From NCBI GenBank assembly GCA_030428355.1, contig JAUIBL010000008.1, forward strand, positions 50,244 through 114,243: 64,000 nt of DNA. The letters run 5' to 3'. Positions 1 to 9,028 of the stretch are shown piece after piece. Below the pieces are notes generated by a model, which did not search any database, had not been told where the DNA came from, and saw only the letters and a list, made by a program, of their open reading frames with translations. The stretch comes from Alphaproteobacteria bacterium (GTDB lineage: Bacteria > Pseudomonadota > Alphaproteobacteria > Rhodobacterales > Rhodobacteraceae). Position numbers and translations under genes: made by a program. Position 1 is the first letter of the stretch; each line of letters begins with the position of its first letter.

Positions 1-327
1 CCGGTGTCCATCGCGCCCGGTTTCACCATCGGCAACGTGCATGTGATGGCGGGCGTGCCTTCGGTGTTCCAGGCCATGGTCGCAAGCGTCATTCCCACGC
101 TGACCGGCGGCGCGCCGATCCTGTCGCAGACCTTGCGGGTGGATCGGGGCGAAGGCGACATCGCCGGGCCACTTGGCCGGCTTGCCGCCGATTTCCCGGA
201 TCTCTCCATCGGGTCCTACCCGTTCCAGCAGAACGGCGCGTACGGGTCGAACATCGTGGTGCGCGGCAGCGACGGGGCACAGGTAGATCATGCGATGGCG
301 CGTCTGGCCGAGCTTTTTTCGTCATGA
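1..327 (+). CDS. CinA-like competence/damage-inducible protein A, 3' end (5' truncated)
   Basis: The reading frame is open from the first base of the window, so this is the C-terminal part of a gene that starts upstream. The visible tail contains a segment reading GSYPFQQNGAYGSNIVVRG, which resembles the end of the molybdopterin-binding-like (MoaB/Mog fold) domain of the CinA/competence-damage protein A family; stand-alone forms of about 240 residues are common in Alphaproteobacteria. The GTG at position 4 is internal and probably not the true start. The stop overlaps the ATG of the next gene (ATGA), implying translational coupling. The family assignment is by similarity I recognise; the biochemical role of these stand-alone proteins is poorly defined. 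Confidence 0.72.
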   Translation, partial: PVSIAPGFTIGNVHVMAGVPSVFQAMVASVIPTLTGGAPILSQTLRVDRGEGDIAGPLGRLAADFPDLSIGSYPFQQNGAYGSNIVVRGSDGAQVDHAMARLAELFSS

Positions 328-1061
328 CACCTTCGGTTCAGACGCTGTACGCGGTGACAGAGGCCACATGGCCGCCGGCCGACCGGACGCCCGCTGGTCC
401 ATGGATACTGCGCAATGGGGCGGGTGGCGGCAAACGTGTAAGCGCCGCGACAGCCGAGGGCGATTGGGGAGATGACGATCTGCCAGCCGCCGAAGCTGCC
501 ATGCGCCTCTTGGGTCAGGATGCGCTTTTCATGATCCGCGAAGGCGACGATACGCTGGATGCTGCCTTGGCAGACCGGGGCTACGAGGTGATCGACCCCG
601 TCAACCTCTGGCTCTGTCCCATTGACCAGCTAACGGATGTTCCCGTCCCGCGCGTCACCGCCTTTTCCATCTGGGAACCGCTCGCCATCATGCGCGACAT
701 CTGGGAGGCCGGGGGCATCGGCCCGGCACGGATCGCGGTAATGGAGCGCGCAGAGGGTCCAAAGACCGGCATCTTCGGACGGATCAGCGACAAACCCGCA
801 GGCGCGGCCTATTGTGCAATGTCGCAAAGCATCGCGATGGTCCACGCGCTCGAGATCGCCAAGGCGCAACGGCGCAAAGGCATGGGCGTCTGGATGATGC
901 GGCAAGCGGCGCATTGGGCCAAGGCCAATGGCGCCGACTGGATGAGTGTCATTTGCACACAGGTCAACGGCGGGGCGAACGGCCTCTATGCTTCCCTCGG
1001 GATGCAGGTTGTGGGACAGTACCACTACCGCATCCTGCCAAACACAAGCGACACAGAATGA
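324..1061 (+). CDS. GNAT family N-acetyltransferase
   Basis: A 245-residue protein. The C-terminal half has the acetyltransferase fold: a strand with AMSQSIAMVHALEIAKAQRR, followed by the acetyl-CoA pyrophosphate-binding segment QRRKGMGVWMMRQAAHWA (the R/Q-x-x-G-x-G/A motif A) and then ANGLYASLGMQVVGQYHYR, the typical GNAT C-terminal LYxxLGF-like strand. The N-terminal half is variable and probably forms a degenerate GNAT or substrate-binding lobe. It overlaps the preceding gene by 4 bases and the following AhpD-like gene by 4 bases, so it sits in a coupled operon. Substrate cannot be told from sequence. Confidence 0.8.
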   Translation: MTPSVQTLYAVTEATWPPADRTPAGPWILRNGAGGGKRVSAATAEGDWGDDDLPAAEAAMRLLGQDALFMIREGDDTLDAALADRGYEVIDPVNLWLCPIDQLTDVPVPRVTAFSIWEPLAIMRDIWEAGGIGPARIAVMERAEGPKTGIFGRISDKPAGAAYCAMSQSIAMVHALEIAKAQRRKGMGVWMMRQAAHWAKANGADWMSVICTQVNGGANGLYASLGMQVVGQYHYRILPNTSDTE

Positions 1062-1630
1062 CCAAAGACACCCTTCCCACGGCACTCAACCTGCCGATGG
1101 TCGATCCCTTGCCCCCCGAGACGCAAAAGTACTTCGATGTCTGTCAGGACAAGCTGGGCATGATCCCGAACGTGCTAAAGGCCTATGCCTTTGACATAGA
1201 CAAGCTCAACACGTTCACCGCGATGTACAATGACCTGATGCTGGCGGGCAGCGGTCTGAGCAAACTGGAACGCGAGATGATCGCGGTGGTCGTCAGTTCG
1301 ATCAACAAGTGCTTCTATTGCCTGACCGCCCATGGCGCTGCAGTGCGTGACTTGTCGGGCGATCCAAAGCTGGGCGAGATGCTTGTGATGAACTGGCGGG
1401 TCGCCGATCTGCCGCACCGTCATCGCGCGATGCTGGCCTTTGCCGAGAAGATCACCAAATCCAGCTCCGAGATCGCCGAGTTCGACCGCGAGGCGCTGCG
1501 CGATGCCGGGTTCAGCGACCGCGACATCTGGGATATCGTGAATGTCGCCGCCTTCTTCAACATGACCAATCGCGTGGCCAGCGCCACGGATATGCGGCCA
1601 AATGACGAGTATCACGCGCAGGCGCGCTGA
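1058..1630 (+). CDS. peroxidase-related AhpD-like protein (carboxymuconolactone decarboxylase family)
   Basis: A 190-residue all-alpha protein with the AhpD redox signature: an upstream acidic helix (LEREMIAVVVSS) followed by NKCFYCLTAHGAAV, giving the CxxC pair with a histidine four residues later. This proton-relay layout is used by alkylhydroperoxidase D and the 'uncharacterised peroxidase-related enzyme' family. It probably reduces organic hydroperoxides, with the two Cys cycling as a disulfide. The start ATG overlaps the stop of the acetyltransferase gene (ATGA), which fixes it; a longer in-frame extension lies inside that gene and was discarded. The 3' end overlaps the OmpA gene by 29 bases. 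Confidence 0.85.
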   Translation: MTKDTLPTALNLPMVDPLPPETQKYFDVCQDKLGMIPNVLKAYAFDIDKLNTFTAMYNDLMLAGSGLSKLEREMIAVVVSSINKCFYCLTAHGAAVRDLSGDPKLGEMLVMNWRVADLPHRHRAMLAFAEKITKSSSEIAEFDREALRDAGFSDRDIWDIVNVAAFFNMTNRVASATDMRPNDEYHAQAR

Positions 1631-2537
1631 ACGGCTGGCGGTCTGCCTTCTAGTGGGGCTATGGGCCACGTCCGGTGCGGCACTCGAACTGGCCTTGCCG
1701 CTCGGTGCGCGCGAAACCGTGACCCAGGTCTCGCCGCAGGGAAGCTATGACCTGCCCATCGGAGCATGGACCGAAACGGCAGGTGTGCCGGTGGCCAGCC
1801 TCGAAGGCGAAGTGCGCCGCAAGGCATGGCGCATCTCCGGGGCAGGGATCACGACGGGGCAGGTGCTGGGGCCGCTCCGCGAACAGCTCATGTCGGATCG
1901 CTACGACATCATCTTCGAATGCAGTGCGCGAAGCTGCGGCGGCTTCGACTTCCGCTTCGACACCGAAGTGCTGCGGGCCCCGAACATGTATGTCGACCTG
2001 TCCGATTATCGCTTTTTGTCAGCCAAATCTTCCGACGCGACCGAAGCGCTGAGCCTTCTGATCAGCCGCGACGGCGATGCCATTTTCGTCCAGTTGATCG
2101 AAGTTGGCCCGCCGGGCCGGCCCGAGGCAGAGGTATCTCTCACCCGCACCGTGACGGGTTCAGGTGGCGTGATCGAACAGCTCGAACGGGCGGGTCATGT
2201 GGTGCTGGCAGATCTTGACTTTGCCAGCGGTTCCGCATCGCTGGGCGAGGGACCGATACAGTCGCTTGATGATGTGGTCGCCTACCTGACCACCAATCCG
2301 ACCCGCCAGATCACCTTTGTAGGCCATACCGATGCCACCGGCTCGCTCGAGGCCAACATCGCCCTGTCCCGCCGCCGGGCCGAAGCAGCTATGGCCTATG
2401 TCACATCCCGTGGCGTGGCCCAATCTCAGGTCGCAGCAGACGGCGTGGGCTTTCTGTCACCGCGCGCCACGAACCTCACCGCTGAGGGACGTGAGGCGAA
2501 CCGCCGTGTGGAGGCGGTTCTGATTTCCGTCGAATGA
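1602..2537 (+). CDS. OmpA family outer-membrane protein with signal peptide
   Basis: A 311-residue protein. Residues 1-27 form a signal peptide (RRR, then the hydrophobic run LAVCLLVGLWATSGAALE). The middle about 165 residues are unassigned. The C-terminal about 110 residues are an OmpA/MotB peptidoglycan-binding domain: LDFASGSASL, then ITFVGHTDATGS, ANIALSRRRAEAAMAYV and a closing GREANRRVEAVLI, with the Asp (HTD) and Arg (NRR) that bind diaminopimelate. It probably ties the outer membrane to peptidoglycan from the periplasm. The start lies within the end of the AhpD-like gene and has only a weak ribosome site, so translation is probably coupled. Confidence 0.85.
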   Translation: MTSITRRRAERLAVCLLVGLWATSGAALELALPLGARETVTQVSPQGSYDLPIGAWTETAGVPVASLEGEVRRKAWRISGAGITTGQVLGPLREQLMSDRYDIIFECSARSCGGFDFRFDTEVLRAPNMYVDLSDYRFLSAKSSDATEALSLLISRDGDAIFVQLIEVGPPGRPEAEVSLTRTVTGSGGVIEQLERAGHVVLADLDFASGSASLGEGPIQSLDDVVAYLTTNPTRQITFVGHTDATGSLEANIALSRRRAEAAMAYVTSRGVAQSQVAADGVGFLSPRATNLTAEGREANRRVEAVLISVE

Positions 2538-2563
2538 AAAAGGCCGGAACCACGCTCCGGCCT
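2537..2563 (-). terminator. rho-independent terminator, best for the minus-strand peroxiredoxin
   Basis: A perfect 8-bp inverted repeat (2541-2548 with 2556-2563, 7-nt loop). Read on the minus strand the stem is followed by five T, so it terminates the peroxiredoxin gene. On the plus strand it lies directly after the OmpA stop but has no T tract. Confidence 0.8.
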
Positions 2564-2589
2564 CATTCGTGCAGTCAGAGCCGATCGCG

Positions 2590-3243
2590 TCAGGCGGGCA
2601 GCTTGGCCTTGCGCAAATAGGGGAGCACCGTTTCGATCTGGCCGTATTTGGCAATCGCGTCCGCATCGCTGACCGACATCGGAACGATGACATCCTGACC
2701 AACAGTCCAGTTCGCGGGCATGGCGACGTTCTCGCGTGCCGAGGTCTGCAGCGCATCCAGCGCACGCAGCACTTCCGCAAAGTTGCGGCCCACGGTCATC
2801 GGATAGGTCATCGACAGCTTCAGCTTCTTGTCCGGACCGACGATGAACACAACGCGGACCGTGGCACTGTCCGCCGGAGTCCGGCCGTCGGGCAGCACGT
2901 ATTCCGCAGGCAGCATGTCGAAAGCCTTTGCCACAGTCAGATCTTCATCCGCGATGATCGGGAAACCCGCTTTCGCGCCCGAGGTCGACTCGATGTCGCC
3001 CTTCCATTTCTTGTGATCCTCGACCCCATCGACGGAAATGCCCATCACCTTGGTGCCGCGCTTTTCCCATTCCTCGGCAAGCTGGGCGACCGCGCCGAAC
3101 TCGGTGGTGCAGACAGGGGTAAAGTCCTTCGGATGCGAAAACAGGATGGCCCAGCTATCGCCGATCCAGTCATGCAGGGTGATCTTGCCCTGATCGGTTT
3201 CCACGGTCAGATTCGGGATTTCATCATTGATGCGCAGGCCCAT
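2590..3243 (-). CDS. 1-Cys peroxiredoxin (Prx6 type)
   Basis: A 217-residue thiol peroxidase. The peroxidatic motif PxxxTxxC is present as PKDFTPVCTTE near residue 47, and the C-terminal extension (MTYPMTVGRNFAEVLRALDALQ) is that of the Prx6 subfamily, which uses one catalytic Cys and an external reductant. It would reduce hydrogen peroxide and lipid hydroperoxides in the cytoplasm. Translation starts at the ATG preceded by a strong AAGGAGG site. It is monocistronic, with its own terminator and a 130-bp gap to the divergent aldehyde dehydrogenase. Confidence 0.9.
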   Translation of the reverse strand: MGLRINDEIPNLTVETDQGKITLHDWIGDSWAILFSHPKDFTPVCTTEFGAVAQLAEEWEKRGTKVMGISVDGVEDHKKWKGDIESTSGAKAGFPIIADEDLTVAKAFDMLPAEYVLPDGRTPADSATVRVVFIVGPDKKLKLSMTYPMTVGRNFAEVLRALDALQTSARENVAMPANWTVGQDVIVPMSVSDADAIAKYGQIETVLPYLRKAKLPA

Positions 3244-3304
3244 ATTTGCCTCCTTGAGTTGGTTCTAGGTCAGGACCGTACATAGGGACGCGTCGGGCCT
3301 CTTG

Positions 3305-3343
3305 CACCCCCTTGCAGGGGTCGATTGGGGGTGACACAGTGTC
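3305..3343. promoter_or_regulatory. inverted repeats between divergent peroxiredoxin and aldehyde dehydrogenase genes
   Basis: Two inverted repeats lie in the 130-bp divergent spacer: CACCCCC (3305-3311) with GGGGGTG (3327-3333), and GACAC-A-GTGTC (3333-3343). Either could be an operator; no regulator is assigned. Confidence 0.3.
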
Positions 3344-3373
3344 GTCTGCAACACTCTGAGGGGAGACAATCAG

Positions 3374-4813
3374 ATGATCGAGAAACGCCAGTTCTACATC
3401 AACGGAGCATGGGTCGATCCCATCGAAGGGCGCGATCATCATGTCATCGACCCGTCGACGGAAGACCCCTGCGCGGTGATCTCATTGGGTGGGCAGGCCG
3501 ACACCGATGCCGCCGTTGCCGCCGCCAAGGATGCGTTCCCGTCATGGATGGCAACGCCCCCCGCCGAGCGCATCGCGCTGGTCGAAAAACTGCTCGAGAT
3601 CTACCAGTCACGCGGCGAGGAAATGGCCCAGGCGATGAGCCTCGAGATGGGTGCGCCCATCGACATGTCGCGCGCCAGCCAGGTCGGTGCAGGCACGTGG
3701 CACCTGCAGAATTTCATCGATGCGGCAAAGTCGTTTGAATTCGACCGCCCGCTGAATGATCACAGCCCTCAGGACCGGATCATCTACGAAGCCGTTGGCG
3801 TCTGTGCCCTGATCACGCCGTGGAACTGGCCGATGAACCAGGTCACACTCAAGGTCGGCGCGGCCGCGATTGCGGGCTGCACGATGGTTCTGAAACCGTC
3901 CGAGGAAAGCCCGCTCAACGCGATGCTCTTTGCCGAGATGATGCACGAAGCAGGTTTCCCGCCGGGTGTGTTCAACCTCGTGAACGGCGATGGCGTGGGC
4001 GTTGGCAGCCAGCTTTCCGCACATCCCGATGTGGATATGGTCAGCTTCACCGGCTCCAGCCGCGCGGGCAAGCTTATCTCCAAGGCCGCTGCGGACACAC
4101 TCAAGCGGGTCCATCTGGAACTCGGCGGCAAGGGTGCCAATCTGATCTTCGCCGATGCCGATGAAAAGGCCGTCAAGCGCAGCGTGCTGCACATGATGCA
4201 GAACACCGGCCAGTCGTGTAATGCGCCGTCCCGCATGATGGTCGAAGCGTCGATCTACGACCGGGTCGTCGAAGAGGCGGGCGAGATCGCCGCCAAGATC
4301 AGCGTCGGCCCGGCTTCCGCCGAAGGCCGCCATATCGGCCCGGTGGTGAACGCGACCCAATGGCAGAAAATCCAGGACCTGATCCAGAAAGGCATCGACG
4401 AAGGCGCCCGCCTTGTCTGCGGCGGCACCGGTCGCCCCGAAGGTCTGAACAAGGGCTTCTACGTGCGCCCTACGGTCTTCGCCGATGTCACCAACGACAT
4501 GACCATCGCCCGCGAGGAAATCTTTGGCCCGGTCCTGTCGATCATGAGGTTCGAGACCGAAGAAGAAGCGGTGCAGGTCGCCAACGACACCGTCTACGGC
4601 CTGACCAACTACGTCCAAAGCCAGGACGGCGCGCGCCGCAACCGGCTGGCGCGGCAACTGCGCTCGGGGATGGTGGAAATGAACGGCGTTGGCCGATCTG
4701 CCGGATCGCCCTTCGGCGGGATGAAACAGTCCGGCAACGGGCGCGAAGGCGGTGTCTGGGGGATCGAGGACTTCCTTGAAGTCAAAGCCGTCTCTGGCTG
4801 GGCTGCCGAATAA
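3374..4813 (+). CDS. NAD(P)-dependent aldehyde dehydrogenase
   Basis: A 479-residue member of the aldehyde dehydrogenase superfamily. The cofactor region TPWNWPMNQVTLKVGAA and VLKPSEESP is followed by the glycine motif FTGSSRAG, the general-base glutamate in HLELGGKGANL, and the catalytic Cys in NTGQSCNAPSRM. EEIFGPVLSI and SPFGGMKQSGNGREGG complete the family pattern. It oxidises an aldehyde to the acid; the substrate is not evident (the family includes betaine-aldehyde and other short-chain enzymes). A GGGGAG ribosome site precedes the ATG. A hairpin follows the gene. Confidence 0.9.
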   Translation: MIEKRQFYINGAWVDPIEGRDHHVIDPSTEDPCAVISLGGQADTDAAVAAAKDAFPSWMATPPAERIALVEKLLEIYQSRGEEMAQAMSLEMGAPIDMSRASQVGAGTWHLQNFIDAAKSFEFDRPLNDHSPQDRIIYEAVGVCALITPWNWPMNQVTLKVGAAAIAGCTMVLKPSEESPLNAMLFAEMMHEAGFPPGVFNLVNGDGVGVGSQLSAHPDVDMVSFTGSSRAGKLISKAAADTLKRVHLELGGKGANLIFADADEKAVKRSVLHMMQNTGQSCNAPSRMMVEASIYDRVVEEAGEIAAKISVGPASAEGRHIGPVVNATQWQKIQDLIQKGIDEGARLVCGGTGRPEGLNKGFYVRPTVFADVTNDMTIAREEIFGPVLSIMRFETEEEAVQVANDTVYGLTNYVQSQDGARRNRLARQLRSGMVEMNGVGRSAGSPFGGMKQSGNGREGGVWGIEDFLEVKAVSGWAAE

Positions 4814-4825
4814 AGCTGACGTGGG

Positions 4826-4868
4826 GCAGGGGACGCAGGTCCCCTGCTTCTTCACTTTTCAAATACCC
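4826..4868 (+). terminator. hairpin plus conserved tail, Rhodobacteraceae-type intergenic terminator
   Basis: A perfect 9-bp stem (4826-4834 with 4839-4847, loop GCAG) is followed by TTCTTCACTTTTCAAATACCC up to 4868. The tail resembles a widespread roseobacter intergenic motif (hairpin next to CTTTGCCCAAATACTCC-like sequence). It probably ends the aldehyde dehydrogenase transcript. Confidence 0.6.
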
Positions 4869-4905
4869 AAAGCCGCCGCCAGAGGCGACGCGGGTCGGAT
4901 AAGTA

Positions 4906-5556
4906 TCAAAACGGCGCTGCCACCCGAAATCTCACACCTTCGCCGCCATCGGGATGCCGAAGTCTCAACTCCTCGGCATGTAGCATCATGCGTGGATACT
5001 GATCCGCCGTTTCGGGCGCATAGAGCGGATCGCCCAAGATCGGATGGCCCAGAGCCAGCATATGCACCCGAAGCTGGTGGCTCCGCCCGGTCTGTGGAAA
5101 CAGCTTCACCCGGCTTTCATCATCTGACGCCTTCATCACCCGCCAGTCCGTGACTGCCGGTTTGCCGGTCTCATGATCGACCTTCTGCAAAGGCCGGTTC
5201 GGCCAGTCCACGATCAGCGGCAAGTCCACCGTGCCGGTCTTCGGCTCCAGTCGTCCAGCCACGCGCGCAAGATAGGTCTTCTTGGTCTGCCGGTTCTCGA
5301 ATTGCAGCCCCAGATGGCGCTGGGCATGGGGCGTGAGGCCAAAGACCATCACGCCGGACGTGTCCCGGTCCAGCCGGTGCACCAAAAGCACTTGCGGATA
5401 TACCGCCTCCAGCCGCGCGATCAGACAATCGGCCAGGTCCGGCCCTTTGCCGGGCACCGACAGCAATCCCGCAGGTTTGTTGACCACGAGGATCTCGTGG
5501 TCTTCATGCAGGATGTCCAAGGGCGTATTGGGCGGGGTGTATTCAGTCATCCGCAC
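4906..5556 (-). CDS. RluA-family 23S/tRNA pseudouridine synthase
   Basis: A 216-residue single-domain pseudouridine synthase. The catalytic aspartate lies in HRLDRDTSGVMVFG; the fold is further marked by VVNKPAGLLSVPG near the N-terminus, KTYLARVAG, and GRSHQLRVHMLALGHPILGDPLY. There is no S4 domain, as in RluA rather than RluC/RluD. It isomerises uridine in structured RNA; the exact target (23S U746 and tRNA U32 for E. coli RluA) is inferred from size only. A second ATG two codons downstream is equally plausible as start. Confidence 0.88.
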   Translation of the reverse strand: MRMTEYTPPNTPLDILHEDHEILVVNKPAGLLSVPGKGPDLADCLIARLEAVYPQVLLVHRLDRDTSGVMVFGLTPHAQRHLGLQFENRQTKKTYLARVAGRLEPKTGTVDLPLIVDWPNRPLQKVDHETGKPAVTDWRVMKASDDESRVKLFPQTGRSHQLRVHMLALGHPILGDPLYAPETADQYPRMMLHAEELRLRHPDGGEGVRFRVAAPF

Positions 5557-5589
5557 CGTCTACGCAGCACAGCGGTTTTGGGCAAGGCT

Positions 5590-5643
5590 CAGGATTTTAG
5601 TATGAAAATCCTGCCGCCGCAGAAACTTCGGACGAAGTTTCTG
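5590..5643. repeat. double-hairpin intergenic element, copy 1
   Basis: Two tandem perfect inverted repeats: 5590-5598 with 5605-5613 (9 bp, CAGGATTTT arm) and 5620-5630 with 5633-5643 (11 bp, CAGAAACTTCG arm, 2-nt loop). The second ends exactly at the stop codon (5644) of the minus-strand flavoprotein gene. It is a likely transcript-end structure; see the other copies at 18215, 20249 and 59934. Confidence 0.7.
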
Positions 5644-8088
5644 TTACGCCTTCACCCGTGCCGCCGTTGGATCGTACATCGGTTTGAGAGACGCCTGCGC
5701 CTTCACACGCGTCCCCGCCACATCAATCTCGTAGGTTGACGCCAGAACCTGCTCTGCGCTTTCCCCGGCGCAGGGCACGTAACCCATGCCGATGGCCCCA
5801 CCCAGATGATGTCCGTAGGCACCCGAACTCAGGTAGCTGACGATCTCCCCATCCCGCAGGATCGGCTCGTGGTGATAGAGCAGGGGTTCCGGATCGGTCA
5901 GTCGGAACTGCACCATCCGGGTTTGCAAACCCGCCTCGCGCTTTTGCAAAACGGCATCACGCCCGATGAAGTCCGGTTTTGCGGTTTTGACGGCAAAGCC
6001 CAGACCGGCTTCCAGAACGTGATCCTCGCAGGTGATGTCATGGCCGAAATGCCGGAACGCCTTTTCGATCCGGCAGGTGTCCATCGCATGCATCCCGCAG
6101 AGCGTCAGCCCGTGATCCTGCCCTGCCTCCCAGAGCGTTTCGAACACATGCCCCGCCTGATCGGCCGAGATGTAAATCTCCCACCCCAGTTCCCCGACAT
6201 AGGACACGCGATGCACCCGCGCGGTGCCGAGCCCGATCTCGATCTCCTGAGCCGTGCCGAAGGGGTTGGCCTCGTTCGAGAAATCATCGGGCGACACCGC
6301 CTGCATGACCTTGCGTGCATTTGGCCCCATGACTGCCAGCACAGCTTCGCCCGCTGTCACATCGGTGATGACAACCCGGCGGTCGCCCACATGGCGCTGC
6401 AACCACGTCTGATCCGCAGCCCGTGTCGCGGCAGGGGTCACGACCAGATAGCAAGTCTCCGACAGGCGCGTGACGGTCACATCCGCCTCGATCCCGCCGC
6501 GTGTGTTGAGGAACTGCGTGTAGACGATCTTGCCCACAGGCACCGACATGTCGGCCCCACAGACATGGTTCAGGAACACCTCAGAGTCCGGCCCTTCGAC
6601 CCGAAGCTTGCCGAAGGAGTACATGTCGTACATGCCCACATTCTCGCGGATCGCCTTGTGTTCGCGGGCGACGTTGTCAAAGAAATTCTGCCGCTTCCAG
6701 CTATAGGCGTATTCCGGCGTCTGACCCTCGTTCGCGTACCAGTTGGCCCGTTCCCAACCCGCGATTTCGCCCATCACGGCGCCGCGCTCCAGAAGGTGCC
6801 GGTGGAACGGCGTCCGCCGAACGCCCCGCGCCGTGGCTTTCTGCCGGTAAGGGTAGTGGTCGGCGTAGAGCAGACCCAAAGTCTCGGTCACCCGCTCCTT
6901 CAGATACCGCCGATTGCGCTGGAACGGTTGCGCACGGGCAATGTCCACATCGCCCAGATCGAACGGCTTGGCTCCGTCTTCCATCCATTGTGCCAGCGCC
7001 ATGCCAGCACCCCCCGCCGACTGGATGCCGATGGAGTTGAACCCGGCCGCCACCCAGACATTGTCCATCTCACGCGCTTGCCCAAGATAATAGGCATTGT
7101 CGGGGGTAAAGCTTTCCGGCCCGTTGAAGAAGGTGTGAATCCCCGCCTCGGCCAGCATCGGCATCCGGTTCACCGCCGCCTCCAGGATCGGCTCGAAATG
7201 GTCGAAATCCTCGGGCAACTGGTCGAACTCGAAGCTGTCGGAAATGCCGTTCATACCCCAGGGTTTTGACTTGGGCTCGAACGCACCCAGCATCATCTTG
7301 CCGGCGTCTTCCTTGTAGTACGCGCATTCATCCGGCACCCGCAGCACAGGCAGGGCCTCCAACCCTGCGATGGGTTCTGAGACGATATAGAAATGCTCAC
7401 AGGCATGCAGGGGCACGTTGACCCCCAGCATCTGCCCCACCTCGCGTCCCCACATCCCCGCGCAATTCACCACGTGATCGCAGGTGATGGTGCCGCTGGT
7501 GCCGTCCTCGGTCGCCCAATCGACCGAAACGATCCGACGACCGTCCCGGTTCACGCCCGTCGCCTTGGTGCGCTCGAAAATCTGCGCCCCGCGCTGCCGT
7601 GCACCCTTGGCCATCGCCAATGCGATATTGGCCGGATCGCCCTGCCCGTCGCTGGGCAGATAGACACCGCCCACGACATCACTGGTGTTGAGATGGGGGT
7701 ACTTGTTCTTGATCTCAGCCGTATCGATTTCCTCGACCGGAACGCCAAAAGCCCGCGCCATTGCCGCAGTCCGGCGCAACTCCTCGTGCCGTTCCTTGGT
7801 CAGGGCAACCGAGATGGACCCCACCTTGCGGAACCCGGTGGCGACGCCGGTTTCCTCTTCGATGGTCGAGTAAAGATCGGCGGTGTATTTCGCCAGTTTC
7901 GTCATGTTCGACGAAGCCCGCAACTGCCCGATCAGCCCCGCCGCATGCCATGTCGTGCCGGATGTCAGCTGCTTGCGCTCCAGCAGCACCACATCGGTCC
8001 AGCCCAGCTTGGTCAGGTGATAGGCGACGGAACAGCCGACAACACCGCCGCCGATAATGACGGCGCGGGCATGGGTGGGAACGGTCAT
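5644..8088 (-). CDS. dimethylglycine/sarcosine dehydrogenase-like flavoprotein with GcvT domain (downstream copy)
   Basis: An 814-residue two-domain enzyme. The N-terminal DAO-type FAD domain begins with VIIGGGVVGCSVAYHL (residues about 10-25) and carries TTWHAAG, where family members bind FAD covalently through the His. The C-terminal half (from about residue 420) is an aminomethyltransferase/GcvT-like folate domain (YDMYSFGKLRVEGPDSEVFL through DFIGRDAVLQKREAG and GAYGHHLGGAIGMGYV). Such proteins oxidatively remove N-methyl groups from dimethylglycine or sarcosine and pass the carbon to tetrahydrofolate. The ATG at 8088 has an AGGAG site; a longer in-frame extension would overlap the upstream gene and was rejected. 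Last gene of the operon. Confidence 0.86.
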   Translation of the reverse strand: MTVPTHARAVIIGGGVVGCSVAYHLTKLGWTDVVLLERKQLTSGTTWHAAGLIGQLRASSNMTKLAKYTADLYSTIEEETGVATGFRKVGSISVALTKERHEELRRTAAMARAFGVPVEEIDTAEIKNKYPHLNTSDVVGGVYLPSDGQGDPANIALAMAKGARQRGAQIFERTKATGVNRDGRRIVSVDWATEDGTSGTITCDHVVNCAGMWGREVGQMLGVNVPLHACEHFYIVSEPIAGLEALPVLRVPDECAYYKEDAGKMMLGAFEPKSKPWGMNGISDSFEFDQLPEDFDHFEPILEAAVNRMPMLAEAGIHTFFNGPESFTPDNAYYLGQAREMDNVWVAAGFNSIGIQSAGGAGMALAQWMEDGAKPFDLGDVDIARAQPFQRNRRYLKERVTETLGLLYADHYPYRQKATARGVRRTPFHRHLLERGAVMGEIAGWERANWYANEGQTPEYAYSWKRQNFFDNVAREHKAIRENVGMYDMYSFGKLRVEGPDSEVFLNHVCGADMSVPVGKIVYTQFLNTRGGIEADVTVTRLSETCYLVVTPAATRAADQTWLQRHVGDRRVVITDVTAGEAVLAVMGPNARKVMQAVSPDDFSNEANPFGTAQEIEIGLGTARVHRVSYVGELGWEIYISADQAGHVFETLWEAGQDHGLTLCGMHAMDTCRIEKAFRHFGHDITCEDHVLEAGLGFAVKTAKPDFIGRDAVLQKREAGLQTRMVQFRLTDPEPLLYHHEPILRDGEIVSYLSSGAYGHHLGGAIGMGYVPCAGESAEQVLASTYEIDVAGTRVKAQASLKPMYDPTAARVKA

Positions 8089-8155
8089 GACGAAACTCCT
8101 GAATGGGTCATGCTTTTGTAATGGGGGGCGTTTGACCGCCTGCGGTTCATATTTT

Positions 8156-9028
8156 TCAGCCCTTCGCAAACCGCCGGGCCAATTCGGCGATATGGGCTGG
8201 GGTGGTTTCGCAGCATCCGCCCAGAATCGTCGCCCCGTGATCGACCCATGTCGCGGCCTGATCGGCATAGGCTTCAGGCCCCATGTCGCGCCGCGCCGTC
8301 AGCGCATCGACTGTGGGCTTGTCCTTGAGGAAGTCCTTGGTGATCTGCGTGAAGGCATTGGCATAAGCGCCAACCGGTTTGCCACTGGCCTTGAGCAAGT
8401 CAATTGCCGCCGGCATCGCTTCGGGCGCGGAACAGTTGGTGAGCAAAGCCGCCGCGTCGTCACACAGAGCGACCGCATCAGCCAACGGTTCGCCAGATCG
8501 CAGAAGGCTGCCATCCTCGTCATCAACCGAGAACGCAATCCAGACCGGTTTGCCCAACCCCTGCACGGCTTCGAGAGCCGCGCGCGTCTGAGCGGCGGAA
8601 ATAACGGTCTCGAACAGCAGCATATCGCAAGAGGGGGCAAGAAGGCCCGCGACCTCGGCCATCAACTCAACCGCGACCTCGTGCGCCGGTTGCAGATCGG
8701 CACGGTAGGATGCACCAAGCGGTCCGATACTCCCGGCAACCCGCCCCGATCCATGCGCGTCACGCGCCGCCAAAGCCATGTCGAGCGCGATATGATGCAG
8801 CTCTTCAAACCGGTCCTCATGTTCGGTTCCCGCCAGCCGGTCGCGGTGGATCGCATAGGTGTTGGTCGTCGCGATCTCCGCTCCGGCGGCAAAGTAGTCG
8901 GCATGAATTTCGCGCACGAGATGCGGCATGTCGATCATCACCTGAGTGGACCAGAGCGGCGTTGGCGGAGTGCCCGAACGGTGGATGAGTTCCTGCCCCA
9001 TCCCGCCGTCCAGTATGGTGATCGTCAT
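8156..9028 (-). CDS. homocysteine S-methyltransferase (betaine-homocysteine methyltransferase-like)
   Basis: A 290-residue zinc methyltransferase of the BHMT/MmuM family: DGGMGQELIHRSG at the N-terminus, TTNTYA, and the zinc ligands Cys199 (TNCSAPE) and Cys272-Cys273 (GGCCETTP). It transfers a methyl group to homocysteine to give methionine. The donor is probably glycine betaine or a related N- or S-methyl compound, because the gene lies between two dimethylglycine dehydrogenase-like genes: it overlaps the upstream one by 4 bases (ATGA) and is 67 bp from the downstream one. S-methylmethionine or DMSP as donor cannot be excluded from sequence. Confidence 0.84.
   Translation of the reverse strand: MTITILDGGMGQELIHRSGTPPTPLWSTQVMIDMPHLVREIHADYFAAGAEIATTNTYAIHRDRLAGTEHEDRFEELHHIALDMALAARDAHGSGRVAGSIGPLGASYRADLQPAHEVAVELMAEVAGLLAPSCDMLLFETVISAAQTRAALEAVQGLGKPVWIAFSVDDEDGSLLRSGEPLADAVALCDDAAALLTNCSAPEAMPAAIDLLKASGKPVGAYANAFTQITKDFLKDKPTVDALTARRDMGPEAYADQAATWVDHGATILGGCCETTPAHIAELARRFAKG

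Noticed and set aside
5806..7269. Plus-strand open frame of about 490 codons
   Set aside because: Antisense to the downstream GcvT-type flavoprotein gene; no recognisable protein.
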